Assembly (NCBI RefSeq): GCF_000151665.1 | Contig: NW_013171835.1 | Span: forward strand, 50,759-114,758 | DNA length: 64,000 bases | Origin: Blastocystis hominis | Taxonomy: Eukaryota > Sar > Bigyra > Opalinata > Blastocystidae | Reading direction: 5' to 3' | Shown: positions 35,465-45,930 of the stretch, piece by piece | How positions within the stretch are numbered: position 1 is the stretch's first letter | Layout: the number at the start of each line of letters is the position of its first letter | Notes under the pieces: model-generated | The model's database searches: none | What the model saw: the letters and a program-made list of their open reading frames with translations, nothing else | What the model was told of the DNA's origin: nothing | Made by a program: the position numbers and the translations under genes

Positions 35465-38400
35465 TTATGCCTGTTCTTCTCCTTCACTTTCAGGATAGAA
35501 CCCCCCCTTCTCCAAAACCTGCATTACTCGCTTCATACTGCTTAAACTTCCCAAACGCTGCAGCATTCTGTAGCTCGTCGTCCGCACCGATCTTTTCGCG
35601 TTCCTCGCACACTCCCCATCAATCCTTGCAATGCGCACAAGCAGCTGCAGTCGATCATTGAATTCATTTCGAATTTGTCTGCTGGTTCTATCTCTCAATT
35701 CGAATCCATCGACTACATGAACTCATAACCAGGAATGCAATGAATCGCTTCGCGAGCCTCTTCGTCCCAAATGGTTTGTTGATAATGAAGAGAGAGCGGC
35801 TTTACAGCGCGTTTGAGTGAAAGAGCGCTGCTGATTCGCTCGGAGGGATGGAAGGATGAAGTGAAAAAGCGTTTGTAGCAAGTGGAAAGAAGCGAAGTGG
35901 CCATTTCCCCGTGGGAAACGTAGAACGAAGGGTGGAAATAGCGTTCCCCGTAGACACAATCTTCGGAGGAAATCTGAAAGTGAGAAAAAAGGGTAGAGAA
36001 AAGAGACTTTGAAATGATGAGCGGAGGTGGAAGTGAGGAGCGAAGCGACTTCCAAAGCGTCGTAACACTCACAAAGATCGGAAAGAATTGAAATGGAAGA
36101 AGAAGAAGAAGGTGGAGAAAAAGTGTTGGATTGGATGGACTCGTTGGAAAGATTGGAATGGACAAGATTAGTTGGTTCAATCGATTGAACGGGTTTAATG
36201 GATTCATTCAATTCATTCAATTCATTCATTTGATTCATTTGATTCATTTGATTCATTTGATTCAATTCTTTCGGATTGACGATCGCATTCAATTCATTCA
36301 AATTATTTGATTCATTCAACTCATTGGATTCGCTCGATTCGCTCAATTCTTCCACGATTTTCCTTCGCTTATTTCCCCTTTTCCCCTTTTCATTTCCACG
36401 TTTCTCCATTTCATCCCTTTCGAATTCCATCGGATCTTCAAACTCATTCTCCGAATTCCACGTTTCCACGTTTCCACGTTTGATCCGGATTCCCACATTC
36501 CCGAACCACGGGAATTCCTCGCGAAACGCCCCAATCAATCCGTTCCGCAGATGAAACTCCAAGAAGTGCAACCCACTCAGTCCCGCGGGAATCCACACCA
36601 CCAGCGATGAAACTCCCCTCTTTCGGATTTCCAGTTTTTGGGACGTTTTTCCGTTCAGCCAGACCTCCGCCACTTTTTCCATTTCCCCGCGGATCTCGAC
36701 TTCCCCGCCCCGATTCGAAAGAACCGACGGCCGCACCGAATCCACCGAAACCACGCGCCCCGCGGGAGTTGCGCAGGGCGTTTCGCAGGGCGTTTCATTT
36801 GTGGAGAAATCGCAGAAAAAGGGCAGAAAATTGGAAAACGCAAAATAGAGGGAAATTTCGTCATCCAGCGCCAACCAGGTCGGATGAAACGCCCAGTCGG
36901 AACCGACGCGATGAAACGGCCAGCAGCAATCGACGGTCCCGCGGGAATTTCCATAGAATTCGAGGGAATTTATGGACTTCCTAAAATCGAACCGATTTTC
37001 GATCACGGTGCGTCGAATCAAATCCGCGGTTATCGGAATCTCCCGCTGCCCCGCGGTGACTGCGACCTGGACCATAACCGCGGGGATCTGTGGCTTGGGG
37101 ATGAACAATTGATTGGGCGTGATGGCGGCGATTTCGCTCTGCGCTTGATGATCATGGATAACTGTACGGAAAGGGCGGAGGCGGTGAGCACGATGGGGCA
37201 TTTGCTGTGCTGAATGAGCTGCTTGACGGACTTGAGGAAGCCTGGCCGCAGCGAACTCGACTGTTTGTTAGTTCGCTTGCCGCCAAATTCACCTTCTCCG
37301 CGTACACGGCGAAGCAGTCCAGAGCGGTCAACGACGCGATTGACAAGCTCGGCGAAGATGACAACGAGGGAGACGTTCCGGTGGGCCCTAATGTCCCTAA
37401 TGACCCTAATGACCCTAATGTCCCTAATGACCCAATGGATCGAATGGGCCCAAATGACCCTATTGACCCTATTGACCCTATTGTTCCATTGGACCCATTG
37501 GACCCACTGGAACTCAATTGGGGATTAGGGCCCATTCGATTGGCAACATCGGAGGCGGCAAACGAAGCAGCGGCGGAATACAAATTAACATCCAAATCGT
37601 CCAACAAAATAACGGGACATTTCCGAAACTCCGCGCTTTTCCCGCTCTCTCTTCCCCGTTTCCCCGATTCCATCGCGCTCTTCCGCGTCTCCGCTCTGTT
37701 CGTCTTCTTCTTGGTGCGCAGCAGATGGCTCTGCGTGGCTTCCTGCAGCGACGTCACCACGTTGGCGAGCTCTTGGTCCGCGTTGTTCACTTCCAGCACG
37801 CGGAATCCAAGCGCTTCCGACGCCGCGTACGCCAACGACGTCTTGCCCTGGCTCCCGTAGATCAGAAACGCGTTGCTCTCCGTGTCTTCGTCGATCCAGT
37901 CGTCATCTTCGCGTCAATTTTGCCGCTATTTTTGATTACCTTCAAGAGACCAGTTCACGAACTCGAAGCTCCGAAGCCAGTTCGTGAGTTCGGTGGTGGA
38001 ATAGGCGTGGTAGCACCAGCGCGATGCACCCGATCGAACAAAGCGAAGCGCGTAGAGACGCAATGCATCATCCCCGCTCTACCACTCATCCCAGCGCATC
38101 ACACGCACAGACAGCTCGTTTATCACGGATTCGATCGATTCGCTGGGTTCGGAAGGCGCTGGAAGCACAGTCGCATCGGAAGGGATCGGAGAAACTCCCG
38201 AAAAATAGGAGCCAGCGAATGAAATTTGTGGGGGCGCAACAGGGGGAGAAGAGGGGAAGACAGGTTCGGAAGGGTAAAGAAGAACGGGAGGATGGATGGG
38301 GAAGTCTAGACCACGCCATTGCTGCTTGGGGACAAATGATGATAATGATGATGATGATGGTTTGATTTGATCGCTACGAATCAACCAAAATATGAAAAAC

Positions 38401-38950
38401 AAACCATCGCTGTGAAGGCTTTTTAAACATTGCAGGTGTGTTCAGAGAGAGAACCGGAGGATCGGGTTTTGACTCAGGCAGGGGCTCGGGTTTGGGAGAG
38501 AGCTGGGCTTCGTTCAATCGGCGCTTCTTCTCCTCTCGCTCCTGTTTGGATAGAAACATATCCGGGGTTCGCATGATATCGCGCGCTTTTTCGGATGAAT
38601 GGCGCTTTGTCAAGAGCGGCATTCTTTCTTTCCCGCCCTCGCTCCAGTTTTCAAACTCCTCTACATTTATATTGCTGACAGCGATCGATTCGCTTTCCTC
38701 TGTTGATTTCTAACATTAAGTAGCTTTCAAACAGAAGATACATCAGGGAAGACAGCGAAATCTCCCTGTTTCCCCACACGTTGGAAAAAATAACGGTCAA
38801 TACGACTTGTTTGCGAACCCTTCTTCTTTTCAGACTACAAATTAGCCAATCACCGGATAAGGAAAGCACATTTTCACGGGCATGACCCGTTCGTGATTCT
38901 TTTGAAGAAGTGCGAAGATTAGCTCCTCTAGCTCCTTTCCTGGAATCCAT
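35465..38950 (-). CDS. ATAD5: ATAD5/Elg1-like PCNA-unloader (RFC-like large subunit)
   Basis: Predicted large subunit of the alternative clamp loader that removes PCNA from DNA. The N-terminal exon region encodes SQTSRIDRYFF, a degenerate PIP box ending in an aromatic pair, plus a basic linker (MFLSKQEREEKKRRLNEAQL). The AAA+ core begins NWLRSFEFVNWSLEG, then LIYGSQGKTSLAYAASEALG and FRVLEVNNADQELANVVTSL with EATQSHLL, which is the ATAD5/Elg1 pattern. The Walker B-like strand is CPVILLDDLDV, followed by a long low-complexity Gly/Ser/Ile/Leu insertion (37380-37510), then KQLIQHSKCPIVLTAS and FRKSINSLEFYGNS. The C-terminal part carries Asn/Glu/Met/Leu repeats (36210-36330) and ends FYPESEGEEQA-TAA. 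The P-loop is shorter than the usual GxxxxGK[ST]. Exon borders in the second half are uncertain. Confidence 0.72.
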
Positions 38951-39019
38951 ATTCTCAGCAATGCAACAATCTTGCGTCGAACCAGAATCCAATCACAAGT
39001 CACCAGGCAAGATATTTCT

Positions 39020-39032
39020 AACAAACACATCA
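39020..39032 (-). promoter_or_regulatory. 3'-processing motif at an encoded stop
   Basis: Minus strand: T at 39032 (first base of TGA), spacer GATG, TGTTTGTT (39027-39020). Confidence 0.65.
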
Positions 39033-40001
39033 CACCTTCGTGGGCTGCATTCTCACATAGCTGACAGATTTCGCTCCATACGAATACAACACGATCGCTA
39101 CGACCACCAGCGTGCATCCCAGCAAGAAGTACTTGGTGATCTTGAAATCGAACAGATACAACGAGATCCAGCTCGACACGATAATCGACGCGCTGTTTCC
39201 GAACGCCTTCAATATATTATCTGCATACTTCAACACCATGGCGATGATCAATCCTCCGACGGCGAGGAGGAAGATCGCCAGCCAGGCCCAGAACGTGTAT
39301 CCCTTAAAGAAATTCGCGGGCACGAGCAGCGCGGGATTCTTGAAGATCAGACCTAACACTCCGGAGAGGATGCTGTAGATGGCGAGCCAGACATTGCGGG
39401 ACCACAGCGAGAACTTGTTATCTTTGAACATTTTCTCCATAAACACGCCAGCGAAGCCCGACGTCGTGCACGCCACGACCACAGAGAATAATCCAAGCGC
39501 CATGTTCGTGGAGCCGGAAAGCTTCGCAGTGGGGTCGATCTGCACCAAAATGACACCGACGCCCAGAATCACCAGAGCAAGCCACTGGAACGGAGAAATG
39601 TACTTCTTCAGGAAAGTGACCGTGAAAATGGCAGCTGTCAGCAGTTTCAACTGCGAACTGACCTGAAACACGGCAGCCTCCAAGTTGGAGATGGCAATGT
39701 AGTTGAAGTTGTTCTGAATGGTGTAGAGAATGGCGGGAACCGACTGTAGCAGCACGTTCTGCGTATGGCAAGTCGCCTCGGACAATAACTGAGAGGTCGC
39801 AGCTTTGCATGAACCCTTTTCGAAAGCCAGAAGGAAGTAGGACATAACGAGCTTCATGCACTCTCCGACAATGACTGCAGTCGATGTATCATAGTGGTCT
39901 CCTGGGAGCGTTCTCGCGTATCGCATGCACAACACTTGGGCGCTGGTGAAAAACACCAGCAGAATCAAACTGACATATTTCATTTTTTCTTCGAAATTCA
40001 T
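39030..40001 (-). CDS. SLC35A: UDP-sugar/CMP-sialic acid transporter family (SLC35A-like)
   Basis: Golgi nucleotide-sugar antiporter, 323 residues, single exon. Ten hydrophobic helices are visible, starting MKYVSLILLVFFTSAQVLCM. Family signatures: SVPAILYTIQNNFNYIAISN and LEAAVFQVSSQLKLLTAAIF (the QLK motif of SLC35A), IDPTAKLSGS, GVFMEKMFKDNKFSLWSRNV (family YFEKxLK...WxRN), VLKYADNILKAFGNSASIIV and the last helix YFLLGCTLVVVAIVLYSYGA. Length and order match SLC35A1/A2/A3; substrate (UDP-galactose, UDP-GlcNAc or CMP-sialate) cannot be assigned from sequence. Absence of introns is unusual in this window. The encoded TGA overlaps T-N4-TGTTTGTT (39032 down to 39020). The next gene on the same strand starts 80 bp downstream. 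Confidence 0.92.
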   Translation of the reverse strand: MNFEEKMKYVSLILLVFFTSAQVLCMRYARTLPGDHYDTSTAVIVGECMKLVMSYFLLAFEKGSCKAATSQLLSEATCHTQNVLLQSVPAILYTIQNNFNYIAISNLEAAVFQVSSQLKLLTAAIFTVTFLKKYISPFQWLALVILGVGVILVQIDPTAKLSGSTNMALGLFSVVVACTTSGFAGVFMEKMFKDNKFSLWSRNVWLAIYSILSGVLGLIFKNPALLVPANFFKGYTFWAWLAIFLLAVGGLIIAMVLKYADNILKAFGNSASIIVSSWISLYLFDFKITKYFLLGCTLVVVAIVLYSYGAKSVSYVRMQPTKV

Positions 40002-40308
40002 GGTTTCAGGATTCCTAACAATATTTCAGGCTCAATAATTCACAAAAGCAAAAAAGCACTACTTGTATGAAGTAGAAACCTATTTTTATGCACTTGAACA
40101 ACGAATAGTGGAACCGCGGGAATGATCTTTTTGCTTAAACGGATTTGGAGTGTTGGATTACGAGTGTGGTTTGATTGGATCCTTGTTTGATTTGAATCTG
40201 GAAGATTCTCTCATTCCTTATACCAATAATAATAAAAAAAAAGAAAAGAAGATCTAGCAGGTGGTTACATTTTTTCTTATTAACGCAAGGGGGGAAGGCG
40301 AATTGGTT
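40002..40308. other. intergenic between SLC35A-like gene and tRNA
   Basis: AT-rich sequence with an A-rich run near 40227-40250. It serves as the 5' region of the minus-strand transporter and the tRNA. A CCGCGGGAATGATC element at about 40115 resembles one at about 23916, also next to a start region. No coding feature seen. Confidence 0.4.
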
Positions 40309-40380
40309 GGTCCTATAGTGTAGTGGCTATCACTCAGGACTTTGAATTCTGCGACCTGGGTTCGAATCCCGGTAGGACCT
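40309..40380 (+). tRNA. trnQ: tRNA-Gln (anticodon TTG)
   Basis: 72-nt cloverleaf. The acceptor stem GGTCCTA (40309-40315) pairs with TAGGACC (40373-40379); discriminator T. The anticodon stem is CAGGA/TTCTG around the loop CTTTGAA, giving anticodon TTG (Gln, CAA). The T arm is CTGGG-TTCGAAT-CCCGG. The internal A and B boxes look eukaryotic, and a T-run for RNA polymerase III termination follows at 40382. No intron. Confidence 0.93.
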
Positions 40381-40439
40381 GTTTTTAGCATATAGTTTTT
40401 TTTATTATTCTGTCTTTGTCTCTGTCATTTTTACAGAAT

Positions 40440-43400
40440 ATGGAAGAAACGGCGCCGTGGTACTCTTTGTATTCTGTGCTGGTGAGATGACGTATACTCT
40501 CGTCTGATATTTAGTATAATTTGAAGCATTGTTGTGTAAATGTGCTGAAAGAGACAAAGAGCGCTGTAGTCGATACACTATCCACGAATGTCAAGGATTT
40601 TCGTGAGTTTGTGCGCAACTGCTCATCAGTAGTTAACGCGCTCAATGATATATTATCGTTTGGGTTAGTGGAAACCGATCCAGATGCACTGCTGCGCGTA
40701 TACCACCTAGCGACATTAGAGGATGAAAAGTATTTGATTCAAGAAGAAAATGTTTTGTCTCGGAACGAGGTGGCTGCTTCTCTATCGCCTGATCTGTAGA
40801 ATGCGCTCAGTTGTTGCCTTGGATGGGAATGCTCCCTTCTCAATTCCCGAAAGTTGCTACCGCTGTTGGAAGTACGGATAGCAATTGTCTGTTTAAATAC
40901 AGCTCCTACACTCGCACAAAGACATCCAGTCTCACTACCAATACTCTATCTTTACCGATCCGGATGGTCTTTCTCTCCTCGTACGTCTCTTCTTCCTATT
41001 CTTTTTTTATTTCTCACTCCCAGAGCAGCATTCTCCACAGCCTCGACCCTCTCACCTTCCAGCTCCCTTTGGTCGTCCCGGTAGACGCCTCCCAACTCCC
41101 TTCTACCGACGACTCCCTCTCCTCCTGGTCGTAGTTTCCCCGTTTCCCCTCCTCTCCAGCATGTTCTCCTCCCTCTTCTCCTCTCTGGAGCGCGGCGTGT
41201 CCCTCATCGACACCTACTTCGACGACATCCTCTCCAGCGCGTCGTCGCGCTCCATTTCCCTCGAATCCGACCATTCCCTTCCCGCTTCTCCTTCTCTCCG
41301 CGCCTGGCTCTCCGCCGCGCACCCGCCGCCCTCGATCGAGCCTCTCCTCTGCGTCCCGCACGTGCTCACCGCGGTTCTCGCTTGGATGGAGCGAGGACTC
41401 ACCGCGGACTGCGCCGCCGCCGCGAAGTTCGATCGAAGCTCCGTGGTCGACGTGCTGGAATTCTTCAAGACGCACAACCGTCTTCCGGACTCGCTCGACG
41501 GCCAGGCCGCGCTGTGTAGGCTTCAAAGCGAAGACCGCTGAGCGCTAGCCGTGCTGCTCTTCGTTCTGGAGAACCTCGACGAGGGCCTGCTCCCCGCGGG
41601 ACACTACGACACGCTGCTGCTAGCGATGCTGCTGCCCGAGCCCAGCCACCAGATCCGCACGCTGCAGTCCGTTCTGCGCGACCTCCCGCCTTTTTACAAG
41701 GTTATTTTGGAGCGCGTCATCACCACGCTCTCGCAGCTCTGTTTCTCCTGTACCTCCGTTTCCACGGTTCCACGTAGACCCTCTCGACCGCCAGCCCGCG
41801 GCGCGAAACGCCCTCGCGCACGTGCTCGCGCCCGTCTTCGTGCGGCGCCTCGCGGGGCGGGGCAGAACCGCGGGGGAGCGCGCGGCGTGCGAAGAAGCGA
41901 TTCGAATTCTATTGGAACATCCGTCGGACGTGCTGGTGCAGGTTCGAAGAGAACTCGAATCCATGGGCGTTTCATTGCGATGGGCGTTTCAAGTAGATGC
42001 GAATCGCGGATAAACGGAACCGAATCAGGGAAATCGTGGAACTCCTCAACGTCCCCGTCGACCTCAAAACCCCCGAGGGCGTTTCATCGCGGTTGCTGCG
42101 GCAGCTCTGGGGGAACACAATCGGATTGTATTTCGAGTCGCGGGGACAGCCGGTTCCCCCTTTTACCCCGGTTTCCCCGTATTGGAAGCTCATCGGCTTC
42201 CAGCGCGAAACGCCCCTCACGGACTTCCGCGGGGGCGGGCTGCTCTCGCTGATGCACCTGGTGTCGTTCGTTTCCACGTTTCCCCGATTCGTTCTGGCGC
42301 TGATGTCGATCTCGAGCGATCTGAAGTATTTTGTAAAAACCCGATCAATCACGGTCCCAGACTGCCGCTGGCGATCGCCTGCATCAACCTCTCCATCCTC
42401 CTCGTCAAGCAGCTCGGCTTCTTCGCGCTGTCGCCCGCCGCGCTCGACCTCGCCGCGCTCTCCCACAAGCCTTTCTGGACGCTCGCCGACGCTCCCTGCT
42501 TCCTCGACCAGGTCGGGTTTCCACGTTTCCCTCATTTCAGCTCTTCCTCGCGCTGGCCGCGGGGACCTTCGCGCTGTTTCGTCCCGAGGACCCCTCGTTT
42601 CTCCAGTTCACGCCGCTGCTCCAGGAGGTCGACGCGCTGCTCGCTCGTCTGCTCCGCGCGCCCAATCCGAGCACTCCGCGTCTCTGCGCCGCGCTGCGCG
42701 CCGACCTCCCCAAGATTCTGCACGGAAATTTCGCGGGGAACCGCGGGAATGACAAGGAGAACCCGCTCGCCGCCCTGCTCGACCAGAACCGCGGGAACGA
42801 GTGGGTGATCCTCACCGACGCTCTGCAGTCTGGAGAAACCGGGGAAACTGGAGAAACTGGGGAAACTGGGGAAGCCAGGGAGATGGAGAAGAATAACGGG
42901 GAAACGAAGAGCGAAAAAACGGCCGAAAAGTGGAATGAAACTCCCACCCCCTCTGATGAAACTCCCACCCCCTCTGATGAAACTCCCATCGAATTCGAAA
43001 TGGAACTGGCGTCGCGTTGGTCGCGTTTGCTGCAAAATAACCGCGTTTCTGCGCGTCCAATCATCGCTCCCTCCCTTCTCCGCCTTCTCTGGGACCAAAT
43101 CCGTTCCGCCTTCGGCCTCCCCGCGGGGATCGAGTCTCTGTGTTTCCGGTCGGACGCGTCGCAAGGCGTTTCGCAGGGCGTTTCGCAGGGCGTTTCGCAG
43201 CTGCTGGACAGCGCGCGCGGCGTGGAAAACACGCTTCTGGCGGTGGCGACGCGGTGCGGCGACGTGGTGGGGACGTTTCAATCGACGAGTTGGCGATATT
43301 CGGGGGTATTTTACAATTCCGGAAATAGCGGCGTTTTTCGATGTCGTCGGAAGGAAGAAGCGTGGGACGTGGAGTGGTTCGTGTGGAGCAAAGCGAATTC

Positions 43401-43581
43401 TTTATGCAGAATAGCCACGGAGAGAGGAATCGTGGTGGGAGCCGGGAATCGACATGCTTTGGTACTGAGTGCGGATTTGAGGAGTGGGGCGAGCGGAGAG
43501 TGCAGCACGTATCGAAGTCCGCCGTTGTGTGATTTAAGTGAATTTGGATGTGATGTTGTGGAATTATGGACTTGTAAATGA
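40440..43581 (+). CDS. multidomain protein: RhoGAP-like, ELMO and TLDc domains
   Basis: Predicted cytosolic regulator of small GTPases and/or V-ATPase. The N-terminal exons (40440-41100) encode a helical segment (VLKETKSAVVDTLSTNVKDF) of unknown fold. RhoGAP-like region 41160-41960: PHVLTAVLAWMERGL, FVLENLDEGLLPAGHYDTLL, LPPFYKVILERVITTLSQL, AHVLAPVFVRR; the GxFRxSG arginine-finger loop is replaced (AAAAKFDRS), so it may be inactive. ELMO domain 41997-42320: ADKRNRIREIVELLNVPV, YWKLIGFQRETPLTDFRGGG, LLSLMHLVSF. TLDc domain 43200-43581: VVGTFQSTSW, WFVWSKANSLCRIATERGIV, LSADLRSGASGECSTYRSPP, DVVELW. Introns include 41750-41777, 41969-41996 and 42512-42540. No 3'-processing motif separates the parts, which argues for one gene; TGTTTGTT appears only after 43581. 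Whether the first exons belong is less certain. Confidence 0.7.
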
Positions 43582-43757
43582 TGTGGAAGTGGACTTATTG
43601 TTTTGTTTGTTTTATTAAATTGTTTTTTTTTATATACTGCAAAGAAATCAGATTTCCTTAGAGACTCTCTTCTTTCAAGATCCTTTTGTTTTGATTTGGT
43701 TCGCAACGTCGGTCAGGAATTGAAATAGTCGGTTTGAGAATCATTTACGCACTGTAG

Positions 43758-45792
43758 ATGGCAACGTCTCAGCTTAACTCCTTATCGAAATTGATCGATA
43801 TTCCGATCGATAATCATTACGATGAATCCTATCTCATCCGGCTGGGTCGTCTCCCTTGCTTTCTTTTCATCTCTAGCTTCGATGAATCTCTCCGAGCTTC
43901 TAGAAGAGCCAGCACGCCTGGAAGTGAAAGTGGAATCCCTCGAAAGAGAGATTCAAAACAAAGCCATCGAACAAAACGAGGTGTTCGAAAAGGCGCAATC
44001 CTGCTTTAGCGATGTTGTCTCCAAGGTGAATTCAACCATGTTATACAATTCTAATTGCTAGATGAATTCCTTGCACAAAAGTGTTTGCTCCGCATGTGAC
44101 TATCTCCCTACGCTGGAATACTCTTGCCGATCGTTCAAAAAAGAGATCGATACGACCTACACGCAATACAATCAAAACAAGAAAGCCCTTAAATACCACT
44201 CTCAGGTTGTTTGTTTTCCCCTCCTTTCATTCTAGTTACTCGAACTCTTAGAAATGCCACAACTCATGGAAACATGCATTCGAAACAACCTCCACGAAGA
44301 AGGCCTCGTCCTTCTCCGCCACGCCAACACACTCTACTCCGAACACTTGTACCTCCACACACTTTTTCACAACCAGCCCCACATCATCCGATTCGCATCC
44401 TTCTCACAGCGGCGACAGCATCATCTTAGGCATTTTCAACGATATGGTCGCAGTCGGCGAGCAGCAAGAATCCCTGCTGCTCCGCGAGCTCGAAACCGAC
44501 ATCACCGTATCGCGCTGCATGCAGATTTTGTCGTTTTTGGAGCAAAACATCGATCTGGTTTCCACTTTTCCACTTTTCTCAACGCTCGCAGAGATTCAAC
44601 ACCTCGCCCAAACCCTCCAATGAAACCGGAGAAACCGGGGAAACCAAAGAGGGGACGCATGTGGGATCGACGTGGGAAAACCGCGGGGAAATGAGGCCTA
44701 GTCTCACGGAATCGCAGCTGCAATCGCTGAAATCCAATTATCTCAAAGCGCGCGACCAATTCTACCAGGTGGTTTCCACGTTTCCACGATTGACGGGTAG
44801 AAGAAGGTGGCTCTTCTCTCCGAGTTCGACAGCGGGGAGTTTCTCCGCGGTTATATCGCGATTTTCAAAGAAAAACTCACGAACATCATCTCGCAATATC
44901 AAACCGTTTTCGGGAATTCCATAAAAGGCACCGATTTTCGTCTCCTCTCATGCAGATCCTTTGTTCCACCGCTTTCTCTCGTCGGAGACGTCGAAGTTTC
45001 TGTCGACGTTCGCTTCGCACATCGATCACGTGATCGCGGGGTCGGTGATGGCCTCGTTATTCGGCGATTTGGTCTGTTTGTGCGACTCTCTCTCGCTCAT
45101 TCATTGCAATCTTCTCTTCTCGCTGCAGCCCGCGATGCTTCGCGCTGTGGCCTCGCTGATGGATCGCTATTGGGGAATCGTGGAACGCGAGTGGAGCGGG
45201 CAGATCGGCTCGAATTTGTTCTGGATGAAGACGATTTACTCGACGAACGCTTATCGACTGAAGAGCAGCGACGCGTTCGTGCTGCTGCAGAGCGAGTCGC
45301 GCTCGAAAGACGCGGCAAACGACGCAGAGGCGAAGAAAATCTTGCTCCCGGGCTATTTGATGGAGGTTCCGATCCTGGCGAAAGCGATGAACGATTTCAT
45401 CGGGACGTTCAACGAGCTGCGGTTCGTGGCGCTGCGCGGATGCGGACGGGAAATCTGCGGATCGCTAGAAGGACATTTGAAGGGAATGGCGAAGGCGCTG
45501 GTGGACGCGCAGGACGTCGTGAAGCAGGTAGAGAAGAGAAGGAAGTGGGAAGTAGATGATTGTGCCGAAGACGAGGAGCGAAAACGTGATCAGCACGCAG
45601 GATCATTTCCAAATTCTCGTCGTGCAGTTCGTGAATACGATCCTGCCGCTTCTAGAAATGTATCTGCAGCAGATTTTCGAATCGAATGAGTCGTTCTTTG
45701 ATAAAGTAGGCGATGAGTGTGGGATTGAGGGGAAGAAGGAAGTCGTGAAAGTGTTCGAAGACGCGGGAATCGCCGCAGCGCGAAGTTTCTAA
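43758..45792 (+). CDS. COG8: conserved oligomeric Golgi complex subunit 8 (COG8)
   Basis: Subunit of the COG tether for retrograde vesicles at the Golgi. The start matches the family: SYLIRLA-SMNLSELLEEPARL (COG8 YLxxL...SLxxLxxEP), across a 31-nt intron at about 43847-43877. Next come VCSACDYLPTLEYSCRSF and, after a 30-nt intron, LLELLEMPQLMETCIRNNLH followed by EEGLVLLRHANTLYSEH, the signature block of COG8/Dor1. The remaining exons are helical (VVKQVEKRR, QFVNTILPLLEMYLQQIF), as in CATCHR tethers. Length about 560 residues, normal. Introns such as 44769-44800 carry the TTTCCACG motif discussed in the findings. Encoded TAA at 45790-45792; convergent with the DHX34-like gene. Confidence 0.87.
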
Positions 45793-45893
45793 CCATCGAA
45801 TTGTTTTGTTTTGTTTTGTTTTGTTTTGATGTTTGCTTGTTTGTTCCATCAAACACTTCTTTATAACTAGGATTGTTAACACTGTTGTTAACA

Positions 45894-45930
45894 TTATTAT
45901 TATTATTATTATTATTATTTTTATTTTTAT
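45894..45930. repeat. ATT/TTTTTA microsatellite
   Basis: Tandem ATT units followed by TTTTTATTTTTA between the convergent COG8 and DHX34 genes. Confidence 0.8.

Noticed and set aside
36210..36330. Possible CRISPR-like or minisatellite array
   Set aside because: Nine-base units without spacers, in frame in the ATAD5-like gene; coding repeat only.
40440..41160. Independent short gene before the RhoGAP-like region
   Set aside because: No stop-forming TGTTTGTT or convincing end was found between 40800 and 41160, so I kept it as the N-terminal part of the multidomain gene; unresolved.
42532..43281. Two long minus-strand frames opposite the TLDc region
   Set aside because: Antisense shadows with repetitive Phe/Pro/Ser composition; TLDc signature is on the plus strand.
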